Shown one piece after another: positions 8,698 through 18,548 of a stretch of 64,000 bases of DNA (positions within the stretch are counted from its first letter, which is position 1; every line of letters starts with the position of its first letter). The notes below the pieces were generated by a model. The model had not been told where the DNA came from, ran no database searches, and saw only the letters and a program-made list of their open reading frames with translations. This stretch comes from Saccharofermentans sp. (GTDB lineage: Bacteria; Bacillota; Clostridia; Saccharofermentanales; Saccharofermentanaceae), in NCBI GenBank assembly GCA_016292135.1, contig JAEFAZ010000004.1, positions 207,948-271,947 of the forward strand. Direction: 5' to 3'. A program made the translations under genes and the position numbers.

Positions 8698-9717
8698 TTA
8701 TTTCACGAGTTCTTCCATCCTGGTCGCATAACACCACTGGGCAGATGTGAAGTTTCCGAAGATATATTTGGAGGAAGCCGATTCGCACATCGTGTACATC
8801 TTGCCGTCAACGAACTCGATCTCTTCTGACATCGGAGCGATCTTGACTTCGCTCACCCTTGATGAACTGTCGAGAGCATAAAGAGGGAGACCTGCGAATT
8901 CTCCGATGGAGTTGAGTTTGGAGCTGTCGTAGACTCCGATCGTGGAGAAAGCGACTGCGTAAGATTCCGATACGTAGATCTTTCCGTCCTTCCAGGCCAT
9001 GCCCTGGGAAAGATCGGGAAGCAGATATGCTTTAACGGGATCTGCCTTGAGACCGTACTGATCGTCGGGAGAATCAGATAAATTGTATTCAAAGGCGACA
9101 GCCTGCAGATAGTCTCCCGCGGGCGTCGTGAACTTGTGGGACTCAGGTGTCTGATAGTTGGGATCACGGTAGAATTCACCCACGATCAGCCTGCCGTCGG
9201 TCACCGTTGTAAACGCGACCTTTACTGATTCCCCACCGTAGGACAGATCGAAAGTCCCGAGTGTCGGGATCTGTTTGCCGTCTTCAGCCGTTATCACTTC
9301 TTTCTTGTCGTAAACATAAAGGCTGCTGTTCTCACCGCTTGCAACATAGACATAATCCCCTGCAGCAGAAAGCCCGCCCGCATGAACAACGAGTGCCTCT
9401 CCGAACTCATTAAGGAGCTTAACTTTTCCCCTGTTCTCATTGCCTTCTTTATTTATGCGCCAGATATATGTGGCAGATCCGTCTTTCTGGTAACCCGTGA
9501 CCAGGAAGACCTTGTTGTCCTCATCGTAGGACAAGCCCTGGGGAACGAGTCCGTCGGAAAGGCCGGGGATCTTGAAAGCCTTGTCGGATGCCTGATAGTA
9601 GGAGCTCACGGGGATCCTGAAGTAGAGCCTTGCGCCGAGCAGTACGAGCGCAACAAATATCAGGAGTCCGATCAGTATCTTGATTATAACGGGTACTTTC
9701 CTTCTTGATCTTGCCAT
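8698..9717 (-). CDS. Membrane-anchored beta-propeller-like protein, unknown
   Basis: The 339-residue protein has a basic N-terminus and one uncleaved membrane segment (about residues 10-29), then a long extracytoplasmic domain with repeating strands such as GLVPQGLSYDEDNKVFLVTGY and AGDYVYVASGENSSLYVYDK. The repetitive GxxYVxx pattern looks like a beta-propeller or scaffold domain. I do not recognise a specific family and see no catalytic motif. It is 21 bases downstream of the GH9 cellulase gene with a strong AGGAGG site, so the two may be co-expressed. Confidence 0.75.
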   Translation of the reverse strand: MARSRRKVPVIIKILIGLLIFVALVLLGARLYFRIPVSSYYQASDKAFKIPGLSDGLVPQGLSYDEDNKVFLVTGYQKDGSATYIWRINKEGNENRGKVKLLNEFGEALVVHAGGLSAAGDYVYVASGENSSLYVYDKKEVITAEDGKQIPTLGTFDLSYGGESVKVAFTTVTDGRLIVGEFYRDPNYQTPESHKFTTPAGDYLQAVAFEYNLSDSPDDQYGLKADPVKAYLLPDLSQGMAWKDGKIYVSESYAVAFSTIGVYDSSKLNSIGEFAGLPLYALDSSSRVSEVKIAPMSEEIEFVDGKMYTMCESASSKYIFGNFTSAQWCYATRMEELVK

Positions 9718-9738
9718 CTAAATATCCTCCTTGATCCT

Positions 9739-12336
9739 TCAGGGCTCACTGCCCCAGATGTTCGTTCCGTTGCTCAAGACAACGATATTGCCGTCTCCCG
9801 CGAGGGAATGGCTCGCTGAAGAGTTCATGTTCTGCCAATCAGAATAATGGATAGAGAAGTTTATAGTCAATGTTCCTCCCGGACCGACAGAGCCTGCATC
9901 GGGAAGCGATATGACAGCGATCTTGTTGCATGATGCCGTCTTGTTCTGAGGGTCTTCAAAAACACCCGTAACTCCGTTTACTCCGGAATATGCTCCGTCT
10001 GCCTGGATAAGGCCCGAGTAGTAGCAGTCGAATACAGGAGACTTCCCGTCGTCAGCGACAAAGAAATATCTGACCTTTAAGGTCTTGAGACTGATCTTGT
10101 CCTTGCCGGTGTTCTTTATCTCCATGGATCCAGAGATGCAGTTGCCGGAACGGCTGTCGTATTTCAACGTAAGCTTTACTTTATCGGAAGCCTTGCCTGT
10201 CGCAGCGGTGGCTTCAGTTCCGCTTGTGCTAACGGATGTACCGGTCCCTTCCGTGACCGGTGTCTGATCCTTGCCGTCTGCCGAAGGCTCATTGCCCCAG
10301 ACAAGTCTGCCGTTATCGTAGAGGCATATGCCCTTGCCCTGAAGGTCCTTATATGAAGGATCGTTGCTGTTGTCCCAGGCTCCGCCGGGATTACGCATCC
10401 TTACCTGGATCTCCGACTTATAGTGTTCCTGGCCGCCCGGATAGAGACTGCCGTCGTCGAAGATAACGGAAAGGTAGTAGAGGTTCTTGTCCTTGTTCCA
10501 GGCCTTGATGCCGCCGACCCTTCCGCTCTGCATGTAGTTCGCATTTACTTCGAGAGAATCCGCTTTCTTGCCGCCCTTAATGACTTCACTGAGATCCAAA
10601 TAGTAGCGGAGTTCCAGGGAATTAGTCTTTCTTGCGGGCCATGCGGTCTTGTTGAAGACGAGCGCCTTGATCTCTACGAAATCCTGACCGTCCGCATTGA
10701 CGGATCCTTCGACGGAATATTCGTCAGCAGTCTGTTCCACTGCGCCGAAGTCCTTGATGGTCTTGCCGTGGTATTTGCCGTACATCTTGGCAAGGATCCC
10801 CGTGAAGCCGGCATTGTAATCGCAGGCTACTTCGTTGGCTGTGTAATCTGAAACGATATCGTTATAGTTATCTCCCGCATCAGGGCCTCCGACCAGCGCT
10901 CCGTAGAGAGTGTGGCGGTGTGATGCCGGTTCGTTCATGTTGTTGGAATAAGAGCCCTGGGCCGTTCTGTGATGAGGGTGTTCGGGAGGGTTCTCACCGA
11001 ATCCGACGACATAGGATCTTCCTGAAGATCCGAGAGCATAATTGACCTGGCTTTCGGCAAAGTTCTGATAGGCTTTCGTTTTCGACGGATCGCATTTGCC
11101 GCCGTCGGCATAGACTTGCGCAACGAAAGCCGTGGTCGTCGCATACCTTAGCGAACCCCATGTATCGAGCCATGCAAGACCCTGGGGAGTATAGGTTATC
11201 CCCTTGCACCAGTAGTCCAGATGCTGTTCGACGGCACCGGTATAAGTCTTCTTTCCGGTGATCTCCGCAAGGAGGACTGCCGCGCCGATATGGACATCGT
11301 CCCAGCACATGGCCCAGTTGTAGTCGTGCCCCGCTTTCGAGTAACATTTTTCAGCGTTATCAAGATATGACTTGTCTCCGGTCGCAAGATAGAGCCAGGC
11401 TCCCGCCCAGGAAAGTTCATCGTAAAAACCGCTCCAGGAATTATAGAAACCGTTGGCGGCAGTATAACCCGAATCAGACCTCGTCTCATCCGCAAACTTG
11501 TAAAGGCTCTTTGCGTGCTTCAGGCACTCTTCGGAATAAGCCTTGTCGCTCTTCGCGAAAACGATTCCCGCGGCGGCAAGTGCTGCGGCGGCCTCGCCCG
11601 TTACGGCAGAACCCGAGTTGTCTTTCGTAACTTTGTAAGAAGGTCTTGCCATGCTCATGGCTTCGGCAGGTCCCCACCAGGAGTGATCAGTCCCGCCGTC
11701 GCCTACCTGATAGTAGTATGTGTAATCGTCAGGATGGCACTTCATGAGATAATCAGTGACCCATCTTATATCGCCAAGGATGTATTCAAGCTGGCCCGCT
11801 TCCTTATAGGAATCTTCCGATTCTGTGACTGACCATGCGAGCATGGCTGCGGAATATGCCATGGGAAGATTGAACTTAACGTGGTCTCCCGCATCGTACC
11901 AGCCGCCCGTCAGGTCGATACCGTTATCGGATCCGTCGGACAATCCGCTGTCGCCTCTCCAGTTGCACCTGGTCTTGTCAGGAAGATCGCCTGATCTTTG
12001 AAGTTCGTAGAAGAGGAGGGATTTCTGGAGAGCCTCACCGTAGTTATAAGGTCCCGTGCCTTCGATGCCTTCATAGCCGGATCCTTTTTCGGAGAGACCT
12101 TCCGTCTCGGCATCAGGACCGGTCTGTCCGCCGGAGGACTCCATGCTCTCATCCGGAGCTTTGGTCCCTTTGATATCCTGTGATGTCTCTGAAGTATCCT
12201 GCGGAGAACTCATCGAGATCCCTTCACCCGTATAGGATGTTTCCTCTGTGCCGGAAGGCCCGTTATTAACTGCCGGGCTGCATCCCGTGAGCATCGCAAG
12301 GCAGAGGATCGGGGATATGATCTTTCTTGCTTTCAT
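9739..12336 (-). CDS. GH9 cellulase lipoprotein with two CBM3 modules
   Basis: An 865-residue endo-acting beta-1,4-glucanase candidate. A lipobox (LTGC, Cys19) and a Ser/Thr/Gly linker to about residue 95 are followed by the GH9 catalytic domain with YDAGDH at 147-152, the PEHPHHRT motif and the NEVACDYNAGF block holding the general acid Glu. A CBM3c-like module (about 545-690), a Thr/Ser/Gly linker and a C-terminal CBM3 (about 720-865) follow. The arrangement matches processive 'theme B' cellulases, which normally are free or carry a dockerin; here a lipid anchor is predicted and no dockerin is visible. GAGG lies eight bases before the ATG. Confidence 0.93.
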   Translation of the reverse strand: MKARKIISPILCLAMLTGCSPAVNNGPSGTEETSYTGEGISMSSPQDTSETSQDIKGTKAPDESMESSGGQTGPDAETEGLSEKGSGYEGIEGTGPYNYGEALQKSLLFYELQRSGDLPDKTRCNWRGDSGLSDGSDNGIDLTGGWYDAGDHVKFNLPMAYSAAMLAWSVTESEDSYKEAGQLEYILGDIRWVTDYLMKCHPDDYTYYYQVGDGGTDHSWWGPAEAMSMARPSYKVTKDNSGSAVTGEAAAALAAAGIVFAKSDKAYSEECLKHAKSLYKFADETRSDSGYTAANGFYNSWSGFYDELSWAGAWLYLATGDKSYLDNAEKCYSKAGHDYNWAMCWDDVHIGAAVLLAEITGKKTYTGAVEQHLDYWCKGITYTPQGLAWLDTWGSLRYATTTAFVAQVYADGGKCDPSKTKAYQNFAESQVNYALGSSGRSYVVGFGENPPEHPHHRTAQGSYSNNMNEPASHRHTLYGALVGGPDAGDNYNDIVSDYTANEVACDYNAGFTGILAKMYGKYHGKTIKDFGAVEQTADEYSVEGSVNADGQDFVEIKALVFNKTAWPARKTNSLELRYYLDLSEVIKGGKKADSLEVNANYMQSGRVGGIKAWNKDKNLYYLSVIFDDGSLYPGGQEHYKSEIQVRMRNPGGAWDNSNDPSYKDLQGKGICLYDNGRLVWGNEPSADGKDQTPVTEGTGTSVSTSGTEATAATGKASDKVKLTLKYDSRSGNCISGSMEIKNTGKDKISLKTLKVRYFFVADDGKSPVFDCYYSGLIQADGAYSGVNGVTGVFEDPQNKTASCNKIAVISLPDAGSVGPGGTLTINFSIHYSDWQNMNSSASHSLAGDGNIVVLSNGTNIWGSEP

Positions 12337-12355
12337 CTGTCAGACCTCGGAAAAC

Positions 12356-12374
12356 ACAGTGTTTGTAACACTGT
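12356..12374. terminator. Hairpin between SGNH hydrolase and GH9 genes
   Basis: ACAGTGTT (12356-12363) and AACACTGT (12367-12374) form a perfect 8-bp stem with a 3-nt loop, immediately after the SGNH hydrolase stop. On the minus strand it is followed by GTTTTCC. It may be a partial terminator or attenuator before the cellulase gene, or a protein-binding palindrome. Confidence 0.45.
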
Positions 12375-13012
12375 TATATATTTTCTATCTTATCGAAGAC
12401 TGCTTTTGCAAGGATGGAATGTCCTTCTTCCGTCAGATGGAGGCAATCGGTGTCCGATGCCTTGACGAATTCGGATGCATCCAGGAATTCACAGCCGCAT
12501 CTTTCGGCCACATATGAATACCACTTTGCAAGAAGCTTTGACTGTTCGACACTGTATTCGTTAAAGAAAGGAGCGAAGTCCGTTTCGAGCACACCGTCTC
12601 CGAGATGGGGAGGCGCGATGATGAGGATCTTCGTGTCGGGTGTCTGGTTGTAGAACTTGAGATGAGCCGTCATCTTCTCGATCATGGTCATGAGGGAGCC
12701 CGCGATGTCAGGCGCGGGAAGAGAGAACTTTCTCTTGAGGTCGTTGGAACCCAGCATGATGATTATCAGATCCAGGGGCTTGTGGGATTCGATCATGGGA
12801 AGGCAGTAATCCAGACCTCTCTTGGTCCCCCATTCCCAGGGATCTTCCAGCGCGATCGTGCGGCCGTTCTGGCCCTCCTCGATCAGCTCATATCCGGATC
12901 CCAGAAGTCTTGCAAGTTCCCTGGGCCAGCGGCCTTCGAAACGGTTGCCCGTTGCGGGATCATATCCCCAGGTGTTTGAATCTCCGAAGCAAAGGATCCT
13001 CTTTTTTGTCAT
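12374..13012 (-). CDS. SGNH/GDSL hydrolase
   Basis: A 212-residue single-domain SGNH hydrolase: block I FGDSNTWG with the nucleophile Ser near residue 12, the oxyanion Gly in GQNGRT, LGSND with Asn, and a C-terminal DCLHLTEEGH with Asp and His. No signal peptide is seen, so it is probably cytoplasmic and may deacetylate sugars or other esters. ATG at 13012 has GGGG eight bases upstream; a GTG at 13021 overlapping the previous stop is the alternative. It follows the SseB-like gene directly. Confidence 0.87.
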   Translation of the reverse strand: MTKKRILCFGDSNTWGYDPATGNRFEGRWPRELARLLGSGYELIEEGQNGRTIALEDPWEWGTKRGLDYCLPMIESHKPLDLIIIMLGSNDLKRKFSLPAPDIAGSLMTMIEKMTAHLKFYNQTPDTKILIIAPPHLGDGVLETDFAPFFNEYSVEQSKLLAKWYSYVAERCGCEFLDASEFVKASDTDCLHLTEEGHSILAKAVFDKIENI

Positions 13013-13017
13013 GACTG

Positions 13018-14421
13018 TCACCCCAGAAGTTTATTGTATGTATATTCGTGCTCTGAGAAATACTGGTCTGCGAAAGGAGCCTGCGCGATCGGGATCGCTC
13101 CCATCTCCTTTACCGCCTTCATGTAGGGACGGCAGAGACCGACGATGGCCTTGAAGTGTTCTGCAAGGCGGTCCTCAGGACAATCCATGACGCAAAGATA
13201 TGCGCGCCTGTCCTTGTTCTCCGTCTCTGTCTGAAGTATGATGCCGACCTTGACTATATCGGAATGAGCGCCGCAGTACTTGCGGATGACATCTCTCATG
13301 AACCTGTATTCGCCTGCTTCCGGAGGAGGCGCAAGATTGACTTCTACCTGCCTTTCGACGGGAGCTCCGGCCTGTCCCGAGAGGAGCTGGCCGATCGCAT
13401 CGTCGCCCGAAGGAAGTTCACCGAACTCCTTCTTGAAGGCTCCGGAATTCGTAATGCCGTTCAGGGCATCTACGGGGAATCTTACAGTGACGGGTCCGAA
13501 AGGATTGATGAGTATGCCCTTGTGGACACCGGTCTTGCCAATGACTGCCGCGAGAGGGAAATCCACGGGCAGCGTGCTCTTCGTATCGAACTTGATCTGC
13601 TTGGGATGGTTGCGGTTAAGGCAGAGCTTGTCGGTGAACAGGGGGAAGAGCGCGTTTCCGCTGTTGTCCTGCAAGGTCAGGAAACCGACCTTCTGCCTGT
13701 TTCCTTTTTCGCGTACCATGTGAACGGGTGTCAGGAAAACAGAATGGACTGCAGCCTCTGCGAGTACTTCATAGAAATATCTGTCACTGTCAAATCTTGC
13801 ATATTCCATCGTAAGGCCGAGGAGCTTGGGGTTCTCGGGGCCTTCGGCGGGATCGTCGTTGCCGTGGGCTCTGACATTGGTAAGGACAGAGAATTTGCTG
13901 ACAGGATTGGAAGCTCCCTCGTCGGGAGTTGAAGCCAGGGGAAGATCTCCTCTTTCAAGATCTACAGTGACCCTGTCGTCGATGACTTCATCCATGGATT
14001 TTCCGGCTACGGAAAGGGCAACTACTTTCGTAGTCGTGATCTGGTCTTCTACGGCGTGGTAAAGGTATACATCCATACCGACCGCGATCTTTCCCCTTAC
14101 GATGCCTCCGAGGACGAGTCCGTCGGGTGCCTTGGGTTCGTCGAGCGGGAGATCGTCAACTACGAGATAGAACCTGTTGTCGTCGGCAAGATCCAGGATC
14201 TCCGTGGAGGCCCTGCTCGCCATGTCTTCGGCTTCCTTCCTTTTCTGAGCAACCTTCTCGATCGCGATCCTTCCCTCTTCGGCGCGCTTAAAGCGCTCCG
14301 CTTCGGTCTCTTCCTCGACCTCGCTTAAGATCCTCATCTCCTCGGAAAGATCACCCTCGTTGACCTTGTCGTTGTCAGCCTTGCCGTTGTCTTTGTTTTT
14401 GCCAAATCCGAAAATGCCCAT
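13018..14421 (-). CDS. SseB-family protein with EF-Tu domain-2-like barrel
   Basis: The 467-residue cytoplasmic protein starts with a charged coiled coil (about residues 20-75). A beta-barrel follows (about 85-170) that resembles domain 2 of translation GTPases: GGIVRGKIAVGMDVYLY and later VTVDLERGDL. The SseB N-terminal domain (about 205-340; AAVHSVFLTPVHM, FPLFTDK) and SseB C-terminal domain (about 355-460) complete it. No GTPase P-loop is present. SseB was named for serine sensitivity; its biochemical role is unknown. A second, minimal SseB-like protein is at 43417-43818. GAGG upstream supports the start. Confidence 0.8.
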   Translation of the reverse strand: MGIFGFGKNKDNGKADNDKVNEGDLSEEMRILSEVEEETEAERFKRAEEGRIAIEKVAQKRKEAEDMASRASTEILDLADDNRFYLVVDDLPLDEPKAPDGLVLGGIVRGKIAVGMDVYLYHAVEDQITTTKVVALSVAGKSMDEVIDDRVTVDLERGDLPLASTPDEGASNPVSKFSVLTNVRAHGNDDPAEGPENPKLLGLTMEYARFDSDRYFYEVLAEAAVHSVFLTPVHMVREKGNRQKVGFLTLQDNSGNALFPLFTDKLCLNRNHPKQIKFDTKSTLPVDFPLAAVIGKTGVHKGILINPFGPVTVRFPVDALNGITNSGAFKKEFGELPSGDDAIGQLLSGQAGAPVERQVEVNLAPPPEAGEYRFMRDVIRKYCGAHSDIVKVGIILQTETENKDRRAYLCVMDCPEDRLAEHFKAIVGLCRPYMKAVKEMGAIPIAQAPFADQYFSEHEYTYNKLLG

Positions 14422-14480
14422 CTTATTTACCTCTTGTTTTTATATCGCCAAAGATTATATCACGAATCCTGCCTTCAGTC

Positions 14481-16310
14481 TCAGACAGCTGCGCCCGTCT
14501 TTACAAAATAGAGCCAGTAAGAACCGTAGAACAGCAATGTCAGGATGGAGAACAGGACCACGAGAGCCGAGATGCCGTATAGCGCGGTCTTGACCAGGAT
14601 CCCCTTGATCCCTTCTTCCTTCCGTCTCCTGTTAAGCGCCGAGATTAAGCGGGCCAGCATATAGGCCAGCGGTATGACGACCGGGACCACATATCTCATG
14701 TTCATGGAACTTACCGCCTTGTATTTCAGGCAGAAGCTCACGTAAGATACCATCTCGGTAAGGAAGAGGACCATCATGGCGGCCGCTTCGTAGCGGTAGG
14801 TGCCGCGCCTTATGTCGACTATCAGGAAAACGAAAAGACATATCACTGAAATGACGGCGATCAGCTCGAACAAGAGCAGCATAATGGATCCGGCCGTCAT
14901 GAAGAAACTGTCCTGCTGGAACATCTTCTCATCGAAAAGAGCTGTCTTAAAGAGAGCCAGGAAGATCTGATGTTCCTTGTCGTTATCGTTGAAGAGGACG
15001 AAGGGAACTTCTGCCGAAAGTCCCTTTGCGGGCAGCAGGAGCCTTTCGAGGACGGAATAAGACGAGACATCGTCATGCGCCGCCATGTTGAAGGTGTTGA
15101 CATATCCTATCGGTACTCCCCAGCGTATAAGGTTCCTTAAGGGGAACCAGAGGCCCAGGGGGAAGGTAAGTCCTGCGAAAGCCAGGAACTGTCCGATGAT
15201 GTTGGGGATCTTTATATTTTCCCTGCCGTATCCTTCTTCCTTGATACGCGCCTTGGGATTCAGCTGGTAACAGAGCTTCGCAAGGAAGATGAAAGCCACC
15301 GGGACCGCGATGAGGCCGCCGGAAAGCTTGCCCATCATGGAAAGGCCGATGCCTGCTCCCGTAAGAAGGATATATCTCATCTTCGGGCTGCGGTACCAGA
15401 GAAGGGCGTAATAGAATGCGAAAAAAGAAAAGAACACCGAGACCGCATCGTTGTTGACCGAGGCGGAGAGGATCAGAAATTCCGGAAGGAACATGGAAAG
15501 GCACATCGTAAAGATGACACCGGGCCCCGATATCCTGAAATATCTGATCATCTTGTATATGAGAAGCCCTGAAGCCGTGGAGCAGAACAGGGGGATTATC
15601 TTTATAACTTCATAGTTGTCAGCCTGTCCGGGGAAGATAAGTGAGCTTATCTTTATCACGGCAGCTGACAGGAAGTAGTGAAGCGGCGGCTGGTAGAACT
15701 GCGCATAGTCCCTGACGTCGGCTTCGAGGAGATTCCAGTTCTTCAGGGTATAGAGGATGTAGGTATCATGTGTCCCGTAGAACTTATCGTCGGTGAAGTA
15801 TGCCATATCGTGCTGGTAAGGATGGGTTACCGGCGTATAGAGCACCACCGTGAGCCTGGTCCAGAAGGACAGGATCATGATGAGCAGGACTATGTCGCGG
15901 GCAGTGATCTTGCGCAGGATGAGAAGGGCTATAAGGACCGACAGGATCATTACGCCTCCGCCTATGGAGATGACCCAGATCAGATTCCCCGGAACACCGT
16001 ACATCCCCATTGATCCGCCTCTGATAAGAACGTAATCAGCGATCTGCTCAAAGAGGAAAAACGATATGACGCCGGACCCTGCGGCCGTAGCGACCTGCCA
16101 CTTGGCAGCGTTTACACAGGAAGCAAAATAAAAGCCTAAAAAGATCCACAGGCCTGCCATAAGCACACCTGTGGACTGAGCGTTCATATAATGGATCGAG
16201 CATCTCGTAACAAGCCAGACGAAGACGCACGCGGCCGCGATAAAGATAAAGCTTCTGTGGATCATAGTGCTTTTGATCTCGCGGCTGCTGATGATCTCTT
16301 TTTGTGTCAT
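14481..16310 (-). CDS. GT-C membrane glycosyltransferase (paralogue 1)
   Basis: A 609-residue polytopic protein with about 12-13 hydrophobic segments. It belongs to the lipid-phospho-sugar-using GT-C group (PMT/ArnT-like). The first large outer loop has YQHDMAYF, whose acidic residue would be catalytic, and [13 protein letters not shown], the conserved PPxxH patch. The same two motifs occur in the genes at 18549, 19988 and 21545. The ATGA start overlaps the tyrS stop by four bases. The acceptor and sugar donor cannot be read from sequence; an envelope polymer or protein O-glycosylation is likely. Confidence 0.83.
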   Translation of the reverse strand: MTQKEIISSREIKSTMIHRSFIFIAAACVFVWLVTRCSIHYMNAQSTGVLMAGLWIFLGFYFASCVNAAKWQVATAAGSGVISFFLFEQIADYVLIRGGSMGMYGVPGNLIWVISIGGGVMILSVLIALLILRKITARDIVLLIMILSFWTRLTVVLYTPVTHPYQHDMAYFTDDKFYGTHDTYILYTLKNWNLLEADVRDYAQFYQPPLHYFLSAAVIKISSLIFPGQADNYEVIKIIPLFCSTASGLLIYKMIRYFRISGPGVIFTMCLSMFLPEFLILSASVNNDAVSVFFSFFAFYYALLWYRSPKMRYILLTGAGIGLSMMGKLSGGLIAVPVAFIFLAKLCYQLNPKARIKEEGYGRENIKIPNIIGQFLAFAGLTFPLGLWFPLRNLIRWGVPIGYVNTFNMAAHDDVSSYSVLERLLLPAKGLSAEVPFVLFNDNDKEHQIFLALFKTALFDEKMFQQDSFFMTAGSIMLLLFELIAVISVICLFVFLIVDIRRGTYRYEAAAMMVLFLTEMVSYVSFCLKYKAVSSMNMRYVVPVVIPLAYMLARLISALNRRRKEEGIKGILVKTALYGISALVVLFSILTLLFYGSYWLYFVKTGAAV

Positions 16311-17539
16311 ACGACCGTTATCCTGCGATACATCTTCTTTCCTTTTCGGCAGATTGCCTGTCCGTTATCGTCAAAATCAGATTCAGACAGGACATAGAAC
16401 TGGTCTTCGACTGTCTGATCGTTCAGAGAGATACCCTTCTGTGCGATCATCCTCTTGCCTTCGCCCTTGGACTTGACCATTCCGGACGATGCGAGAACGT
16501 CAGCGAGCTGGATGCCTGCCTCGAGGTCTGCCTTGCTGATCTCGTAAGTGACCATGTCTTCGGATCTTCCGCCGCCTTCGAAGATGTCTTCAGCCGTCTT
16601 CTTGGCAACATCTGCGGCAGCCTGACCGTGAACGATCTTGGTAACTTCGTAAGCGAGTCTCTTCTTTGCTTCGTTGATGGCAGCATCAGTAAGTGTCGCA
16701 TACTCGTTGATCTCGTCCATATCAAGGAAGGTCAAAAGTTTCATACATTTGATAACATCAGCATCGTCGATATTTCTCCAGTACTGGTAGAAGTCATACT
16801 CTGAGAACTTTGCAGGATCGAGCCATACTGCACCCTTGGCGGTCTTACCCATCTTCTTGCCTTCGCTGTTGGTAAGGAGAGTGAATGTCAGACCGTAAGC
16901 AGGCTGGGCATCCTTACGCCTGATGAGCTCTACGCCGCCGATGATGTTGGACCACTGGTCGTCACCGCCTAACTCGAGGCAGCAGTCGTAGTTCTTATGC
17001 AGGTAGTAGAAGTCGTAGCTCTGCATGAGCATGTAGTTAAATTCAAGGAAGGACAGGCCCTTCTCAAGCCTCTGCTTGTAGCACTCGGCCGTAAGCATCT
17101 TGTTTACGGAGAAGTGGGGGCCGATGTCCCTTAAGAATTCGATGTAGTTAAGGTCACGGAGCCAGTCTGCGTTGTTTACGATGAGAGCCTTTCCGTCATT
17201 GAAATCAACGACCTTGCCCATCTGCTTCTTGAAGCACTCGACGTTGTGGTCGATCGTCTCGACGGTCATCATCTGTCTCATGTCCGTTCTTCCGGAAGGG
17301 TCGCCGATCATGGCCGTACCGCCTCCCATCAGGGCGATGGGACGGTGACCTGCCTTCTGCATGTGGCTCATGACCATCATCTGGACGAAGTGTCCTACGT
17401 GAAGGGAATCAGCCGTGGGGTCAAAACCTATATAGAAGGATACTCCGGGCTTAGCCAGGAGATCGTAGATCTCTTCCTTATGTGTTGCCTGTGAGAAGTA
17501 ACCTCTCTCTTCCAGGATATCAAATACATTCCTGTCCAT
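16307..17539 (-). CDS. tyrS: Tyrosyl-tRNA synthetase
   Basis: Class I aminoacyl-tRNA synthetase of 410 residues. The HIGH signature is HVGH (residues 48-51), followed by [17 protein letters not shown], and the KMSKS loop is KMGKT, as in many bacterial TyrRS. A C-terminal S4-like RNA-binding domain includes [18 protein letters not shown] precedes the start. Only 47 bases separate it from trxB, so there is no room for a T-box; expression must depend on upstream promoters. It sits within the run of GT-C genes. Confidence 0.97.
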   Translation of the reverse strand: MDRNVFDILEERGYFSQATHKEEIYDLLAKPGVSFYIGFDPTADSLHVGHFVQMMVMSHMQKAGHRPIALMGGGTAMIGDPSGRTDMRQMMTVETIDHNVECFKKQMGKVVDFNDGKALIVNNADWLRDLNYIEFLRDIGPHFSVNKMLTAECYKQRLEKGLSFLEFNYMLMQSYDFYYLHKNYDCCLELGGDDQWSNIIGGVELIRRKDAQPAYGLTFTLLTNSEGKKMGKTAKGAVWLDPAKFSEYDFYQYWRNIDDADVIKCMKLLTFLDMDEINEYATLTDAAINEAKKRLAYEVTKIVHGQAAADVAKKTAEDIFEGGGRSEDMVTYEISKADLEAGIQLADVLASSGMVKSKGEGKRMIAQKGISLNDQTVEDQFYVLSESDFDDNGQAICRKGKKMYRRITVV

Positions 17540-17586
17540 TTTCTTTTACCTCTTCTTTCTTTTTATCAACCGGGTAAGTATACCAC

Positions 17587-18492
17587 TTATTGCATCTTTA
17601 TGCAGGATACTGCCGCCAATGCCGCAATTGCACCGTCAGATGCCGCAGTTGCGAGCTGCCTTACGTGCTTGGTGCGAACGTCTCCGGCTACGAATACTCC
17701 GGGGCAGGACGTGACGCAGTCTTCGCCCGCCTTGATATATCCGCCTTCGGTCTCGACCAGGCCTTCTGCAGCCTTTGTCTCGGGGACCTGTCCGATCGCT
17801 ACGAAGAGCCCGTCAACTTCCAGCGTCTTCTCGCTGCCGTCGACTGCGTTCTTCAGAACGACAGCCGAGAGCTTGTCTTCGCCTTCGAGCCTTTCGGTAA
17901 CGTAAGGAGTCAGTATCTCTATATTCTCAGTCTGCCTTGCCTTTGCGATGAGAGCTTCTTCGGCACGGAAACCGTCTCTTCTGTGGATGATGTAGACTTT
18001 GGAACAAAGTCCTGCCAGGTACAAAGCGTCTTCGACAGCCGTATTGCCGCCGCCTGCTACAGCCGTGACCTTGCCTTTGAAGAAAGCTCCGTCGCAGGTT
18101 GCGCAGTATGAGATGCCTCTGCCGACAAGTGCCCCCTCACGGTCGATGCCGAGGTGCCTGTTGGTCGCGCCTGTCGCGATGATGACCGTTTTCGCTTCGT
18201 ATTCGCCGAAATCGCCCTTCAGGACAAATCCGTCTTCCTTCTTCTCTATGCTGTTTATCTGATCGAAAACGAACTTCGCATCAAGGGCCATGGCCTGGCG
18301 GAAGATGGAATCCGCAAGATCAAAACCCGATATCTTCTCAAATCCCGGGAAATTCTCGACTTCGGGGGTAGCTACGATCTGGCCGCCGTATGTGTTTCCC
18401 TCGAAAAGGGTAACTTCCATCCCGGCTCTTCTTCCGTATATTGCAGCCGTCATTCCTGCGGTCCCTGCACCGACAACAGCTATATCGATCAT
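17587..18492 (-). CDS. trxB: Thioredoxin reductase
   Basis: A 301-residue FAD/NADPH flavoprotein that reduces thioredoxin. The N-terminal GAGTAGMTA binds FAD, CATCDG carries the redox cysteines, GGGNTAVE is the NADPH-binding fold and VFVAGDVR the second FAD motif. The frame is open to 18525, but ATG at 18492 has AGGAG nine bases upstream and starts at the FAD strand, as in the family. tyrS follows by 47 bases; no thioredoxin gene is in the window. Confidence 0.95.
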   Translation of the reverse strand: MIDIAVVGAGTAGMTAAIYGRRAGMEVTLFEGNTYGGQIVATPEVENFPGFEKISGFDLADSIFRQAMALDAKFVFDQINSIEKKEDGFVLKGDFGEYEAKTVIIATGATNRHLGIDREGALVGRGISYCATCDGAFFKGKVTAVAGGGNTAVEDALYLAGLCSKVYIIHRRDGFRAEEALIAKARQTENIEILTPYVTERLEGEDKLSAVVLKNAVDGSEKTLEVDGLFVAIGQVPETKAAEGLVETEGGYIKAGEDCVTSCPGVFVAGDVRTKHVRQLATAASDGAIAALAAVSCIKMQ

Positions 18493-18548
18493 CTTGAATC
18501 TCCTTTTTTCACGCCATGAAGGCAAGTTTTTCGAGCATCAACAGTATA

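Noticed and set aside
17540..17586. T-box riboswitch before tyrS
   Set aside because: Only 47 bases separate trxB and tyrS and no specifier hairpin or T-box sequence is present.
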